Below are positions 35,672 to 43,482 of a DNA stretch of 64,000 bases, piece by piece. A program made the translations under genes and the position numbers. This DNA comes from Rhodococcus wratislaviensis (GTDB lineage Bacteria > Actinomycetota > Actinomycetes > Mycobacteriales > Mycobacteriaceae), in NCBI RefSeq assembly GCF_900455735.1, contig NZ_UAUI01000001.1:1147001-1211000 (forward strand). The letters are read 5' to 3'. The notes under the pieces are model-generated. The model was not told the DNA's origin, made no database searches, and worked only from the letters and a program-made list of their open reading frames with translations. Position 1 is the stretch's first letter; the number at the start of each line of letters is the position of its first letter.

Positions 35672-35676
35672 GCGCC

Positions 35677-37251
35677 TCAACTCACCGTGAAGGAACGCGT
35701 GTGCCAGCCGGTGGCGCCACCCGGGATCGGCGGGGTCCGCTCCTCCACCTGAACGTTGCCGTCCAGATCGGTGGCACGCACCTGGAGGGTGTGCAGCCCG
35801 GACGTGGCCTGCCACTCCCAGGTCCACTGCCGCCAGGTGTCGATGGTGTACTGCGGGGCGAGAGTCGCGGTCTGCCACTCGCCGTTGTCGACCCGCACCT
35901 CCACTTTCTCGATGCCGCGGTGCTGCGCCCAAGCGGTTCCGGCGACGAGCACCCGCCCGGGCGCGGTGGGCGCGAACGAGGCGGGCACGTCGATCCGGGA
36001 CGCGGTCTTGATCGGACCTTCCGCGGACCAGCCGCGCTTCGTCCAGTAGGCCTCCGCCTTGTCGAATCGCGTGAGTTCCCAATCCACCACCCATTTGGTG
36101 GCCGACACGTAGCCGTAGAGACCGGGGACCACCTGCCGCACCGGGTAACCGTGTTCGAACGGCAACGGCTGGCCGTTCATCGCCACCGCGAGGATCGCGT
36201 CGCGTCCGTCCCGCAGGGCCTCGACCGGGGTGCCCACCGTGAAGTCGTCGCTACTCGTGGACAACAGCATGTCGGCGTCGGGGTGCACACCTGCGTCGTC
36301 GAGGATGTCCTTGATCGAGTAGCCGATCCACGTGGCATTGCCCGCGAGATTTCCGCCGACCTCGTTGGACACGCACGTCAACGTGACCACCCGTTCCACG
36401 GGCGTCCTCGAGACCAGGTCGTCCCACGTCAGCGTGAGCTCGCGGTCGACCATGCCGTGGATGCGCAGTTGCCAGTCGTCCGTCGTCAACCGCGGGACCC
36501 GCAGTGCGGTGTCGATCCGGTAGAACTCCTCGTTCGACGTGACGAACGGGGTGGCGCCCGGCACGTCGATGTCGGTGCCCGGAGCGATCGGGGCGGCCCG
36601 GTCCGTCACCTCGGGAACGGCGAAGGCACGGCGGTTGTCCACGGCGCCCGCGACCTGCTGCCCGAGGTACCGGCCGGCGGCTCCCGCGGCCGCGGCAGTC
36701 GCTGCGGCGGCCGCGGCCAACAGAAGAAATGTCCGGCGCGGCAACCACGAATCCTCGACGTCGGAGTCCTCGGGCGCCCGCGCGGCGGTCGTCAGCACCC
36801 GCAGAACCGCGATGCCGGCAACGACCCCCACCACGGTAGGCAGCGCAAACATCCACGTGGCGCTGGGGCGCTGGGTCGAGGCATAGATTCCCACCAGCCC
36901 GAGAACCGCCAGGATCGCGCTGCCGAACGGGGCCCGAGGGCGCTCGACGATGCCCGCGGTCGCGGCGAGGAGCACGATGAGGATCGTCATGCCGACGAAG
37001 AGTGCGGGTTTGTCGTTGGTGCCGAACGTGTCGATCGCGAACTCCCGAGCCCAGGCGGGACTGCGGTCCACCGTCGTCGACCCGACCGCATAGAACGGTG
37101 ACGAGTTCGGGTCGATCAGCGCCGACAGCAGTTCGCCCACCCCGAGCACCATGCCGGCGGCGATCACTCCGGCGAGCGCGCGGGAGACCAGGTGCCGCCG
37201 CCTCCGGGGCGTCCGCGCCGCCTCGTGCCGGTCACCGATCGTCGTTGTCAT
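35677..37251 (-). CDS. Membrane-anchored molybdopterin oxidoreductase (sulfite-oxidase family)
   Basis: The 524-residue protein has about four N-terminal membrane helices (roughly 24-46, 83-101, 109-124, 132-151). A Tat-like segment SWLPRRTFLLLAAAAAATAAAAG follows at 168-190, then a sulfite-oxidase molybdopterin domain. The Mo-ligand Cys is C293 in TLTCVSNEVGGNLAGNATWIG, followed by GYPVRQVVPGLYGYVSATKWV. A C-terminal Ig-like dimerisation domain (GTAWAQHRGIEKVEVRVDNGEW) ends the protein. The catalytic part should face outside the membrane. The electron acceptor and substrate are unknown, since there is no heme domain. It diverges from the SDH-L gene. Confidence 0.86.
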   Translation of the reverse strand: MTTTIGDRHEAARTPRRRRHLVSRALAGVIAAGMVLGVGELLSALIDPNSSPFYAVGSTTVDRSPAWAREFAIDTFGTNDKPALFVGMTILIVLLAATAGIVERPRAPFGSAILAVLGLVGIYASTQRPSATWMFALPTVVGVVAGIAVLRVLTTAARAPEDSDVEDSWLPRRTFLLLAAAAAATAAAAGAAGRYLGQQVAGAVDNRRAFAVPEVTDRAAPIAPGTDIDVPGATPFVTSNEEFYRIDTALRVPRLTTDDWQLRIHGMVDRELTLTWDDLVSRTPVERVVTLTCVSNEVGGNLAGNATWIGYSIKDILDDAGVHPDADMLLSTSSDDFTVGTPVEALRDGRDAILAVAMNGQPLPFEHGYPVRQVVPGLYGYVSATKWVVDWELTRFDKAEAYWTKRGWSAEGPIKTASRIDVPASFAPTAPGRVLVAGTAWAQHRGIEKVEVRVDNGEWQTATLAPQYTIDTWRQWTWEWQATSGLHTLQVRATDLDGNVQVEERTPPIPGGATGWHTRSFTVS

Positions 37252-37336
37252 CGCAGCCCTGCTCCTTTGCCGTCGTCACCGTGTATTCGGAGCTGAGAAC
37301 GCGCACGGATGGGAGCCCACTACTAGTATTTACCGG

Positions 37337-38152
37337 ATGAACCAGCTCGACAAAGACACTCTTCTCTGCATCTCGCTCTCCGGCCGGCCGAGCAACATCG
37401 GCACCCGGTTTCACAATTATCTGTACGGCGAGCTGGGCCTCAATTTCGTCTACAAAGCGTTCACCACCAACGACCTCCAGGCCGCGGTCGGCGGCATCCG
37501 CGCACTGGGCATTCGCGGCGCCGGCGTCTCCATGCCGTTCAAGGAGCAGATCATCGAGTACGTCGATGTGATGCACGAATCGGCGTCGGTCATCGAGTCC
37601 GTCAACACGGTGGTCAACGAGGACGGGGTGTTGCACGCCTACAACACCGACTATCAGGCGATCGCGAACCTGTTGCGCGACAACGCGTTGCCCCACTCGC
37701 TGTCCGTGGCGGTGGCCGGCAGCGGCGGAATGGCCAAAGCTGTGGTCGCCGCCGTGCGCGACTACGGCTTCACGGACGTGACCGTGGTCGCCCGCAACGA
37801 GACGACGGGCGGCGCCGTCGCGAAGCAGTACGGATTCGAGTGGCGACCCGAACTCGGCGCGGCACGGCCAGGGCTCCTGATCAATGCCACCCCCGTCGGC
37901 ATGGCGGGCGGTCCCGAAGCCGACGATCTGGCGTTCGAACTCGACGCGATCGACGCGGCGGAGGCCGTGTTCGACGTGGTCGCCATGCCTGCCGCGACAC
38001 CGCTGATCCGGGCCGCCGCCGAACGCCACAAGACCGTCATCACCGGCGCCGAGGTGATCGCGCTGCAGGCGGCGGAGCAGTTCGTCCTCTACACCGGTGT
38101 GCGTCCGTCCCCCGAAGAAATCCGCAGGGCATCCGAGTATTCACGGTCGTGA
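37337..38152 (+). CDS. Shikimate-dehydrogenase-like protein (SDH-L, HI0607 type)
   Basis: The 271-residue protein is a distinct AroE relative. CISLSGRPSNIGTRFHNYLYGELGLNFVYKAFTT and RGAGVSMPFKE resemble Haemophilus HI0607 rather than canonical AroE. K69 (SMPFK) and D105 (AYNTDYQAI) are in the catalytic Lys/Asp places, and the NADP fold is GSGGMAKAVVAA near 123. The INATPVGM motif is retained. SDH-L proteins reduce dehydroshikimate poorly and their true substrate is unknown. ATG 37337 follows a possible -10 (TAGTAT). No other aro genes are near, which argues against a biosynthetic role. Confidence 0.85.
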   Translation: MNQLDKDTLLCISLSGRPSNIGTRFHNYLYGELGLNFVYKAFTTNDLQAAVGGIRALGIRGAGVSMPFKEQIIEYVDVMHESASVIESVNTVVNEDGVLHAYNTDYQAIANLLRDNALPHSLSVAVAGSGGMAKAVVAAVRDYGFTDVTVVARNETTGGAVAKQYGFEWRPELGAARPGLLINATPVGMAGGPEADDLAFELDAIDAAEAVFDVVAMPAATPLIRAAAERHKTVITGAEVIALQAAEQFVLYTGVRPSPEEIRRASEYSRS

Positions 38153-38280
38153 GGTGAGCACCGCCGAGACACCTGCGACGGTGTCCTCGGCGCTCCTCAT
38201 CGCCCGCCGGCCTGCACGCCGGTCAATCGCGACAGCGCCGCCCGACCAGGGCCCCGCGATTCAGCGCACCCTTTTATGAA

Positions 38281-38297
38281 CTGTTGTTCCACAACAG
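38281..38297. promoter_or_regulatory. Perfect palindrome upstream of the urate operon
   Basis: CTGTTGT-TCC-ACAACAG is a perfect 7-bp inverted repeat, 148 bp upstream of uraD. It could be an operator for a purine/allantoin-responsive regulator encoded elsewhere. It could also be a short terminator for the upstream SDH-L gene, although no T-run follows. Confidence 0.5.
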
Positions 38298-38382
38298 CTT
38301 TCATTCTTCATGATTCCAGCACACCACGGATCGCACTCGCGCCCGAATCTGGATCAATTCAATTTTGGGTCTTGACATGAAT

Positions 38383-38398
38383 TGTGACCCCTGTCACG
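38383..38398. promoter_or_regulatory. CRP/GlxR-like box upstream of uraD
   Basis: TGTGA-CCCCTG-TCACG matches TGTGA-N6-TCACA except at the last base and lies 47 bp before the uraD ATG. A TTGACA at 38372-38377 overlaps just upstream. The sequence match is direct; cAMP control is inferred from the actinobacterial GlxR/CRP consensus. Confidence 0.55.
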
Positions 38399-38444
38399 CT
38401 TCTCTATACGGAATCATTATTTCGCATTGTGGAAGAAGGGTCGC

Positions 38445-38954
38445 ATGGATCTCGATGCAGGACTCCAACGATTCAACGAGGCTTCACAGTCCGAGGCAAC
38501 GGAACTGGTGCGGATCTGCCTGGATATTCCCCGGTGGGCAGACGAACTCGTGTCCGCCCGGCCGTACCCCGATCGCGCCTCACTTCTCACCGCGGCCAGA
38601 ACGGGCGCCGGCCCACTCTCCGCGGACGAGATCGAACAAGCCCTCGCGCACCATCCCCGAATCGGTGAACCCCCGGGAGGCGACGACGCCGAGGCGCACC
38701 TGGCACGCGCGGAGCAGTCGAACGTCGATTCGTCCGACGCGGCAGCGCACAAACGGCTCACCGACGGCAACCGTGCCTACGAGGACAAGTTCGGACGGGT
38801 CTTCCTCGTCCGCGCCGCCGGCCGCAGCACGTCCGACATCCTCACCGCACTCGACCGCCGGCTGCTCAACGACGAGGCCAGCGAATTAGCCGTTGTCGCA
38901 GAGGAACTACGCGACATCGCCGCACGTCGACTCGCCGGAATGCTGAACGCATGA
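38445..38954 (+). CDS. uraD: 2-oxo-4-hydroxy-4-carboxy-5-ureidoimidazoline (OHCU) decarboxylase
   Basis: The 169-residue all-helical protein has the OHCU decarboxylase pattern. RFNEASQSEATELVRICLDIPRWADELVSARPYPD comes first. The catalytic HPRIG is in ALAHHPRIGEPPGGD near residue 70, and AYEDKFGRVFLVRAAGRS follows. It converts OHCU, made by uricase and HIU hydrolase, to S-allantoin. ATG 38445 has the ribosome site GGAAGAAGGG. Its stop overlaps the start of the HIU hydrolase gene (ATGA). A CRP-like box lies just upstream. Confidence 0.92.
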   Translation: MDLDAGLQRFNEASQSEATELVRICLDIPRWADELVSARPYPDRASLLTAARTGAGPLSADEIEQALAHHPRIGEPPGGDDAEAHLARAEQSNVDSSDAAAHKRLTDGNRAYEDKFGRVFLVRAAGRSTSDILTALDRRLLNDEASELAVVAEELRDIAARRLAGMLNA

Positions 38955-39295
38955 ACGACGTCAGCCAGGTCACCACCCACGTGCTGGATGCGGCCGAAGG
39001 CATACCCGCGCGGGAGGTGCCGGTCACGCTGACGGTCCAGCGGCAGTCCGACTGGATCACCGTGGCCGACGCCGTCACCGACGACGACGGACGCGTCACA
39101 ACCCTGGGCCCCGCCCGACTCGAGCCGGGCATCTACCGGATCGTCTTCGACACCGGACGCTACTTCGCCGCGAAGGGTCGTCCGGCGTTCTACCCCGACG
39201 TCACCATCACGTTCACCCTGACCGACAGCGAACAGCACTACCACGTACCTGTCCTTCTCAGTCCGTTCGCATACTCGACCTACCGAGGGAGCTAA
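38951..39295 (+). CDS. uraH: 5-hydroxyisourate hydrolase (transthyretin-like)
   Basis: The 114-residue protein is a transthyretin-related hydrolase. VTTHVLDAAEGIPAREVPVTL has the catalytic H10. TDDDGRVTTL precedes YRIVFDTGRYF, and the C-terminal signature HYHVPVLLSPFAYSTYRGS ends the chain. It opens 5-hydroxyisourate to OHCU and acts between uricase and UraD. It overlaps uraD by four bases and is 2 bp ahead of the uricase gene. The final YRGS is the diagnostic motif that separates the enzyme from hormone-binding transthyretin. Confidence 0.95.
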   Translation: MNDVSQVTTHVLDAAEGIPAREVPVTLTVQRQSDWITVADAVTDDDGRVTTLGPARLEPGIYRIVFDTGRYFAAKGRPAFYPDVTITFTLTDSEQHYHVPVLLSPFAYSTYRGS

Positions 39296-39297
39296 TC

Positions 39298-40191
39298 ATG
39301 AGCAAGATCGTGCTCGGCCAGAACCAGTACGGCAAGGCAGAAGTCCGGTTGGTCAAGATCACCCGGGACACGAAGCGACACGAGATCGAAGACGTCACCG
39401 TGACTTCGCAATTGCGCGGCGACCTCGACGCGGTGCACACCGAAGGCGACAACGCGCACGTCGTGGCCACGGACACCCAGAAGAACACGGTGTACGCGTT
39501 CGCCCGCGACGGCGTCGGCTCGATCGAGACGTTCGCCATGCGACTCGGACGGCACTTCACGTCGGAATTCGAGTGGATCACCGGCGGCCGATGGGAGATC
39601 GAGCAGTACTCGTGGGCGCGGATCCCGGTCGACGGCGAAGGCCACGACCATTCCTTCGTCCGATCGAGCGACGAACGGCGAAACACCGTGGTCACCATCG
39701 ACGGCGACCGGACGTGGATCGTGTCCGGCCTGAGCAACATGGTGGTGCTGAAGTCGACGGGCTCGGAGTTCCGGGGCTACCCGAAGGACAAGTACACCAC
39801 CCTGCAGGAGACGTCCGACCGGATCCTCGCGACCTCGGTGAGCGCCCGGTGGCGGTACCTCACCACCGACGTCGACTTCGACAAGACCTTCGAGAACGTG
39901 CGGGCAGTCATGCTGGAGGCATTCGCCACGACGCATTCGCTCGCGCTGCAGCAGTCCCTGTTCCAGATGGGTTCGGCGGTACTCGAGGCGCATCCCGAGA
40001 TCGCGGAGATGAAGTTCTCCATGCCGAACAAACACCACTTCCTCGTCGACCTGGAACCGTTCGGACTCGACAACCCCGGCGAGGTGTTCTTCGCGGCCGA
40101 CCGCCCCTACGGGCTGATCGAGGCGACCGTCGAGCGCGAGGACGCTCCCGACGCCGGCCGCGCCTGGGATTCCGTTCCCGGATTCTGCTAG
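39298..40191 (+). CDS. uox: Urate oxidase (uricase)
   Basis: The 297-residue cofactor-free uricase begins IVLGQNQYGKAEVRLVKITRD, with the catalytic lysine region at the start. It has the signatures VVATDTQKNTVYAFARDG, SIETFAMRLGRHF and TWIVSGLSNMVVLKSTGSEFRGYPKDKYTTL. FSMPNKHHFLVDLEPFGL closes it, with the catalytic histidine near residue 245. It oxidises urate to 5-hydroxyisourate plus peroxide. It is the third gene of the operon, and length (about 300) is normal. It lacks a C-terminal peroxisome signal, as expected for bacteria. Confidence 0.96.
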   Translation: MSKIVLGQNQYGKAEVRLVKITRDTKRHEIEDVTVTSQLRGDLDAVHTEGDNAHVVATDTQKNTVYAFARDGVGSIETFAMRLGRHFTSEFEWITGGRWEIEQYSWARIPVDGEGHDHSFVRSSDERRNTVVTIDGDRTWIVSGLSNMVVLKSTGSEFRGYPKDKYTTLQETSDRILATSVSARWRYLTTDVDFDKTFENVRAVMLEAFATTHSLALQQSLFQMGSAVLEAHPEIAEMKFSMPNKHHFLVDLEPFGLDNPGEVFFAADRPYGLIEATVEREDAPDAGRAWDSVPGFC

Positions 40192-40201
40192 GAACGCGGC
40201 G

Positions 40202-41635
40202 ATGAAGCGGATCGGACACCGGGTTGCCGGAACAACCGGACCCGAGGACGAGCGTTTGCCGCTCGGAAAGTCGTACGTCTACGGGTTGCAGCACATCCTG
40301 ACGATGTACGGCGGCGTGATCGCGCCTCCCCTGATCGTCGGCGGCGCCGCCGGCTTGACCGGCGTCGAAATCGGACTGCTCGTGTCGGCGGCATTGTTCG
40401 TCAGCGGTGCGGCCACACTGCTGCAGACCCTCGGCGTTCCCTACTTCGGGGCAAAACTTCCCCTGGTGCAGGGCATTTCCTTTGCCTCGGTGTCCACCAT
40501 GGTGGCGGTGGCCAGCGGTCCGGGCGGACTGCGATCGGTCTTCGGGGCCATCATGGTCGCCGGCGCGATCGGACTGTTGATCAGCCCGTTCTTCTGCAGG
40601 ATCGTGCGCTACTTCCCGCCCGTCGTCACCGGGTCGATCATCACGGTCATCGGCATCTCCCTCCTGCCGGTCGCGGTGCGCTGGGCGATGGGCGGCAACG
40701 CCAAGGCCCCGGACTGGGGGTCGATGTCCAACATCGGGCTCGCCGGGTTCAGCCTGTTCATCGTGTTGCTGGTGAGCAGGCTGGTCCAGGGAACCCTGTC
40801 GCGGTTGTCGATCCTGATCGGCATCGTCGTGGGAACCCTGTTCGCCGCGCTGATCGGCAAGGCCGACTTCGGCGCCGTCGGGAAGGGCGCGATCTTCGAA
40901 CTGCCGCAGGTGTTCTCGTTCGGAACTCCCCTGTTCCAGATCGGTGCGATCATCTCGATGACCGTGGTGATCCTCGTGATCATGACCGAGACGACGGCGG
41001 ACATCCTCGCGGTCGGCGAGATCGTGGGAACGAAGGTCGATGCTCGCCGGGTAGGCGACGGTCTCCGCGCCGACATGCTCGCCACCACCGTGGCACCGGT
41101 GTTCGGCACGTTCCCGGCCAGCGCGTTCGCTCAGAACGTCGGGCTCGTCGCGATCACGGGGATCAAGAGCAGGTACGTCGTCGCGGCCGGAGGTTCGGTC
41201 CTGTTCGCTCTCGGACTGTTCCCCATCCTGGGGCGGCTGGTGGCCTCCGTGCCGCTGCCCGTCCTCGGCGGTGCGGGGATCGTCCTCTTCGGTTCCGTGG
41301 CCGCGAGCGGAATCCGGACCCTGTCCAAGGTGTCGTACGACGGCAATCTCAACCTGGTGATCGTCGCGGTGGCACTCGGTTTCGGTGTCATACCGATCGC
41401 GGTGCCCGAGTTCTACGCGGCCTTCCCGGAATGGGTGCACATCGTCTTCGACTCGGGAATCAGCGCGGCGAGCATCGTCGCGGTGCTCCTGAACATCCTG
41501 TTCAACGAGATCAAGGCCGGCAACCGGCCCACTCCCTCGGTGGTCTCGGCGGCGCCGCCCGTCCTCGTCCACCGAGCCGAGGACTCGGAGCACCCGGCAG
41601 GCACGGCGCGCACCTCCGCCGTGCGCAAGGAGTGA
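40202..41635 (+). CDS. Nucleobase:cation symporter-2 (urate/xanthine permease)
   Basis: The 477-residue NCS2 membrane protein begins with a soluble segment, then LGKSYVYGLQHILTMYGGVIAPPLIVGG with the family QH motif. The signature GTFPASAFAQNVGLVAITGIKSRYVVAAGG is around residue 300. About 12-14 helices are visible. Placed 10 bp after uricase, it is most likely the urate or xanthine importer of the operon. Family members for uracil have a similar fold, so the substrate rests on context. The C-terminal 40 residues are hydrophilic. Confidence 0.9.
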   Translation: MKRIGHRVAGTTGPEDERLPLGKSYVYGLQHILTMYGGVIAPPLIVGGAAGLTGVEIGLLVSAALFVSGAATLLQTLGVPYFGAKLPLVQGISFASVSTMVAVASGPGGLRSVFGAIMVAGAIGLLISPFFCRIVRYFPPVVTGSIITVIGISLLPVAVRWAMGGNAKAPDWGSMSNIGLAGFSLFIVLLVSRLVQGTLSRLSILIGIVVGTLFAALIGKADFGAVGKGAIFELPQVFSFGTPLFQIGAIISMTVVILVIMTETTADILAVGEIVGTKVDARRVGDGLRADMLATTVAPVFGTFPASAFAQNVGLVAITGIKSRYVVAAGGSVLFALGLFPILGRLVASVPLPVLGGAGIVLFGSVAASGIRTLSKVSYDGNLNLVIVAVALGFGVIPIAVPEFYAAFPEWVHIVFDSGISAASIVAVLLNILFNEIKAGNRPTPSVVSAAPPVLVHRAEDSEHPAGTARTSAVRKE

Positions 41636-41691
41636 AGACCCGCACCACGCCACCCCGCGCAACTCGGTGGTCGAGCGGTGCAGTCGCGACA

Positions 41692-42960
41692 TTATCGGTC
41701 CGTGACTGCACCGCCTTCCCGACGAAGATCGAGCAGGCGCATCACCCGCGTCGCACTCACCCCGTGAACGAGGACGGAGAGGACGACGGTGAAGGCGACC
41801 GTCGACCACAACCATTTCTCGTCGTCCACGCCGGCTTCCGCAGCGGCGTACGCGAGATAGTAGATCGACCCGATTCCGCGAACCCCGAAGAACGCGGTGA
41901 CCCGGCGCTCGGGGCCGGACATCTCCTCGCAGCCCAGCAGCGAAACCCATCCGACCAGCGGCCGGATGACGAACACGAGGGCTGCCGCGACGAGAACCCC
42001 ACCCCACGTCAGTCCGGTCAGCAGACCGGAGGTGAGTGCCACCCCCAGCAGGAGCAGGACGGCGAGGGTGAGCACGTGTTCGAGTTGCTCGATCAGGCTG
42101 TGCATCTCGGCGTGGTAGTCGTGGGCCCGCTCCGTCCGGCGGATGGCGACCGCGCAGGCGAAGACGGCAAGGAAGCCGTATCCCCCGGCGAGTTCGGTGA
42201 GTCCGTAGACGGCGAACGTGGCGGCGAGCGCGAAGATGGGTTCGCTGCGTTCGGCGAGGCGCATGTGTGTGATCGGGAAGCGGAAGACCGCGCGGCCGAA
42301 CAGATCACCGGCAATCCATCCCAAGGCCGCGCCGATGACCACCTTGCCGATCAGCTCCCAGGCCACCCACTGCACGATCCACTGCTCGATCGGCCCCTTG
42401 CCGATCATGAACAGCGCCAGATACACGAACGGGAAGGCGAGAGCGTCGTTGAGCCCGGCCTCCGAGGTGAGCGCGAACCGTACCTCGTCGTCCTCCCGAT
42501 GGGACTCGCCGCCCGACGTGGGACCTTCCACCTGTACGTCGGACGCCAGCACCGGGTCGGTGGGTGCGAGGACGGCCCCGAGCAGGATCGCGACGGCGGG
42601 GGTCAGTGCCGCCACCCACCAGCCGAGCAACGCGACCGCGGCGATACCGAACGGCATCGCGATCAGCAGCAGACGCCACGTCGAATTCCACGTCCGCCAG
42701 CCCAGAGGCCGGTCGATCGCCAGTCCCACACCCATCAGGGCGACGATGACGCACGTTTCACTCAGGTGTTCCGTCACGGCCGGATGCAGCGCCGGCGACA
42801 GGGTGTCGGTGCCCGACTCGCCGAGAAACAGGCCGCCCCCCGCCCCGACCGCCAGGACGATCAGCGGCGCCGAGACGGCACGGTCCTGGAACAGGCGCGG
42901 AACGGTGGCGGCGAGCAGAAGTGCCAGCCCTGCGGTCAGGAAGGCGAGATCGGTGTTCAG
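41692..42960 (-). CDS. Na+/H+ antiporter, NhaP (CPA1) type, probable CTG start
   Basis: The membrane protein has LAPTDPVLASDVQVEG, FALTSEAGLNDALAFPFVYLALFM with the ion-site ND/D region, and FFGVRGIGSIYYLAYA, all typical of CPA1 antiporters. The family's first helix (LAFLTAGLALLLAATVPRLF) is encoded upstream of the first GTG (42777). The frame holds no ATG, GTG or TTG before the preceding stop, but CTG 42960 overlaps the macro-domain stop as CTGA. From there the protein is 422 residues, near the usual size. I therefore call CTG as start; the alternative is a truncated 361-residue form. It exports Na+ or K+ for protons. Confidence 0.82.
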   Translation of the reverse strand: MNTDLAFLTAGLALLLAATVPRLFQDRAVSAPLIVLAVGAGGGLFLGESGTDTLSPALHPAVTEHLSETCVIVALMGVGLAIDRPLGWRTWNSTWRLLLIAMPFGIAAVALLGWWVAALTPAVAILLGAVLAPTDPVLASDVQVEGPTSGGESHREDDEVRFALTSEAGLNDALAFPFVYLALFMIGKGPIEQWIVQWVAWELIGKVVIGAALGWIAGDLFGRAVFRFPITHMRLAERSEPIFALAATFAVYGLTELAGGYGFLAVFACAVAIRRTERAHDYHAEMHSLIEQLEHVLTLAVLLLLGVALTSGLLTGLTWGGVLVAAALVFVIRPLVGWVSLLGCEEMSGPERRVTAFFGVRGIGSIYYLAYAAAEAGVDDEKWLWSTVAFTVVLSVLVHGVSATRVMRLLDLRREGGAVTDR

Positions 42961-43478
42961 TGCGATTCACCCACCTCGCCACGCAGCAGGGTCGCCATCC
43001 GTGCGTCGAACGCCACGAACAGAACCCGGGGAATTCCCGCGTCCGACTCACGGACGGCACCGACCGCCTGCCGGACGGCGTCGTCCGCCGGCCAGCCGTA
43101 CACCCCGGACGAGATCAGCGGGAACGCAACGGACTGCGCGCCGAGATCCGAGGCCACCGCCAGGCTGCTGGTGTAGGCGCTGCGCAGGGTGGCCGACCGA
43201 TCGTCCGAAGCGGAATACACGGGGCCGACCGTATGGATCACCCATCGAGCCGGCAACCGGCCCGCCGTCGTCGCGACCGCCTGTCCCGCCGGGAGCCCGT
43301 CCGGCAGCGTGGTGGCCCGCAATTGTCTGCATTCGGCGAGGATCTCCGGACCACCGGCCCGGTGGATGGCGCCGTCAACGCCCCCACCCCCGAGCAGTCC
43401 GGAGTTGGCGGCGTTGACGATCGCATCGACCTCGACCGTCGTGATGTCACCCTGAACTACCTCGATGGTGGTCATCAC
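42957..43478 (-). CDS. Macro-domain protein (ADP-ribose/O-acetyl-ADP-ribose hydrolase type)
   Basis: The 173-residue macro domain has VVQGDITTVEVDAIVNAANSGLLGGGGVDGAIHRAGGPEIL, the ADP-ribose binding loop and NAAN motif. GWVIHTVGP-like RWVIHTVGPVYSA and FPLISSGVYGWPADDAVRQAV complete it. It resembles the YmdB/MacroD class, which releases ADP-ribose from O-acetyl-ADP-ribose or mono-ADP-ribosylated proteins. The start is ATG 43478 or the next codon. Its stop overlaps the antiporter start, suggesting coupled translation. No ADP-ribosyltransferase is seen nearby. Confidence 0.93.
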   Translation of the reverse strand: MMTTIEVVQGDITTVEVDAIVNAANSGLLGGGGVDGAIHRAGGPEILAECRQLRATTLPDGLPAGQAVATTAGRLPARWVIHTVGPVYSASDDRSATLRSAYTSSLAVASDLGAQSVAFPLISSGVYGWPADDAVRQAVGAVRESDAGIPRVLFVAFDARMATLLRGEVGESH

Positions 43479-43482
43479 CCCA

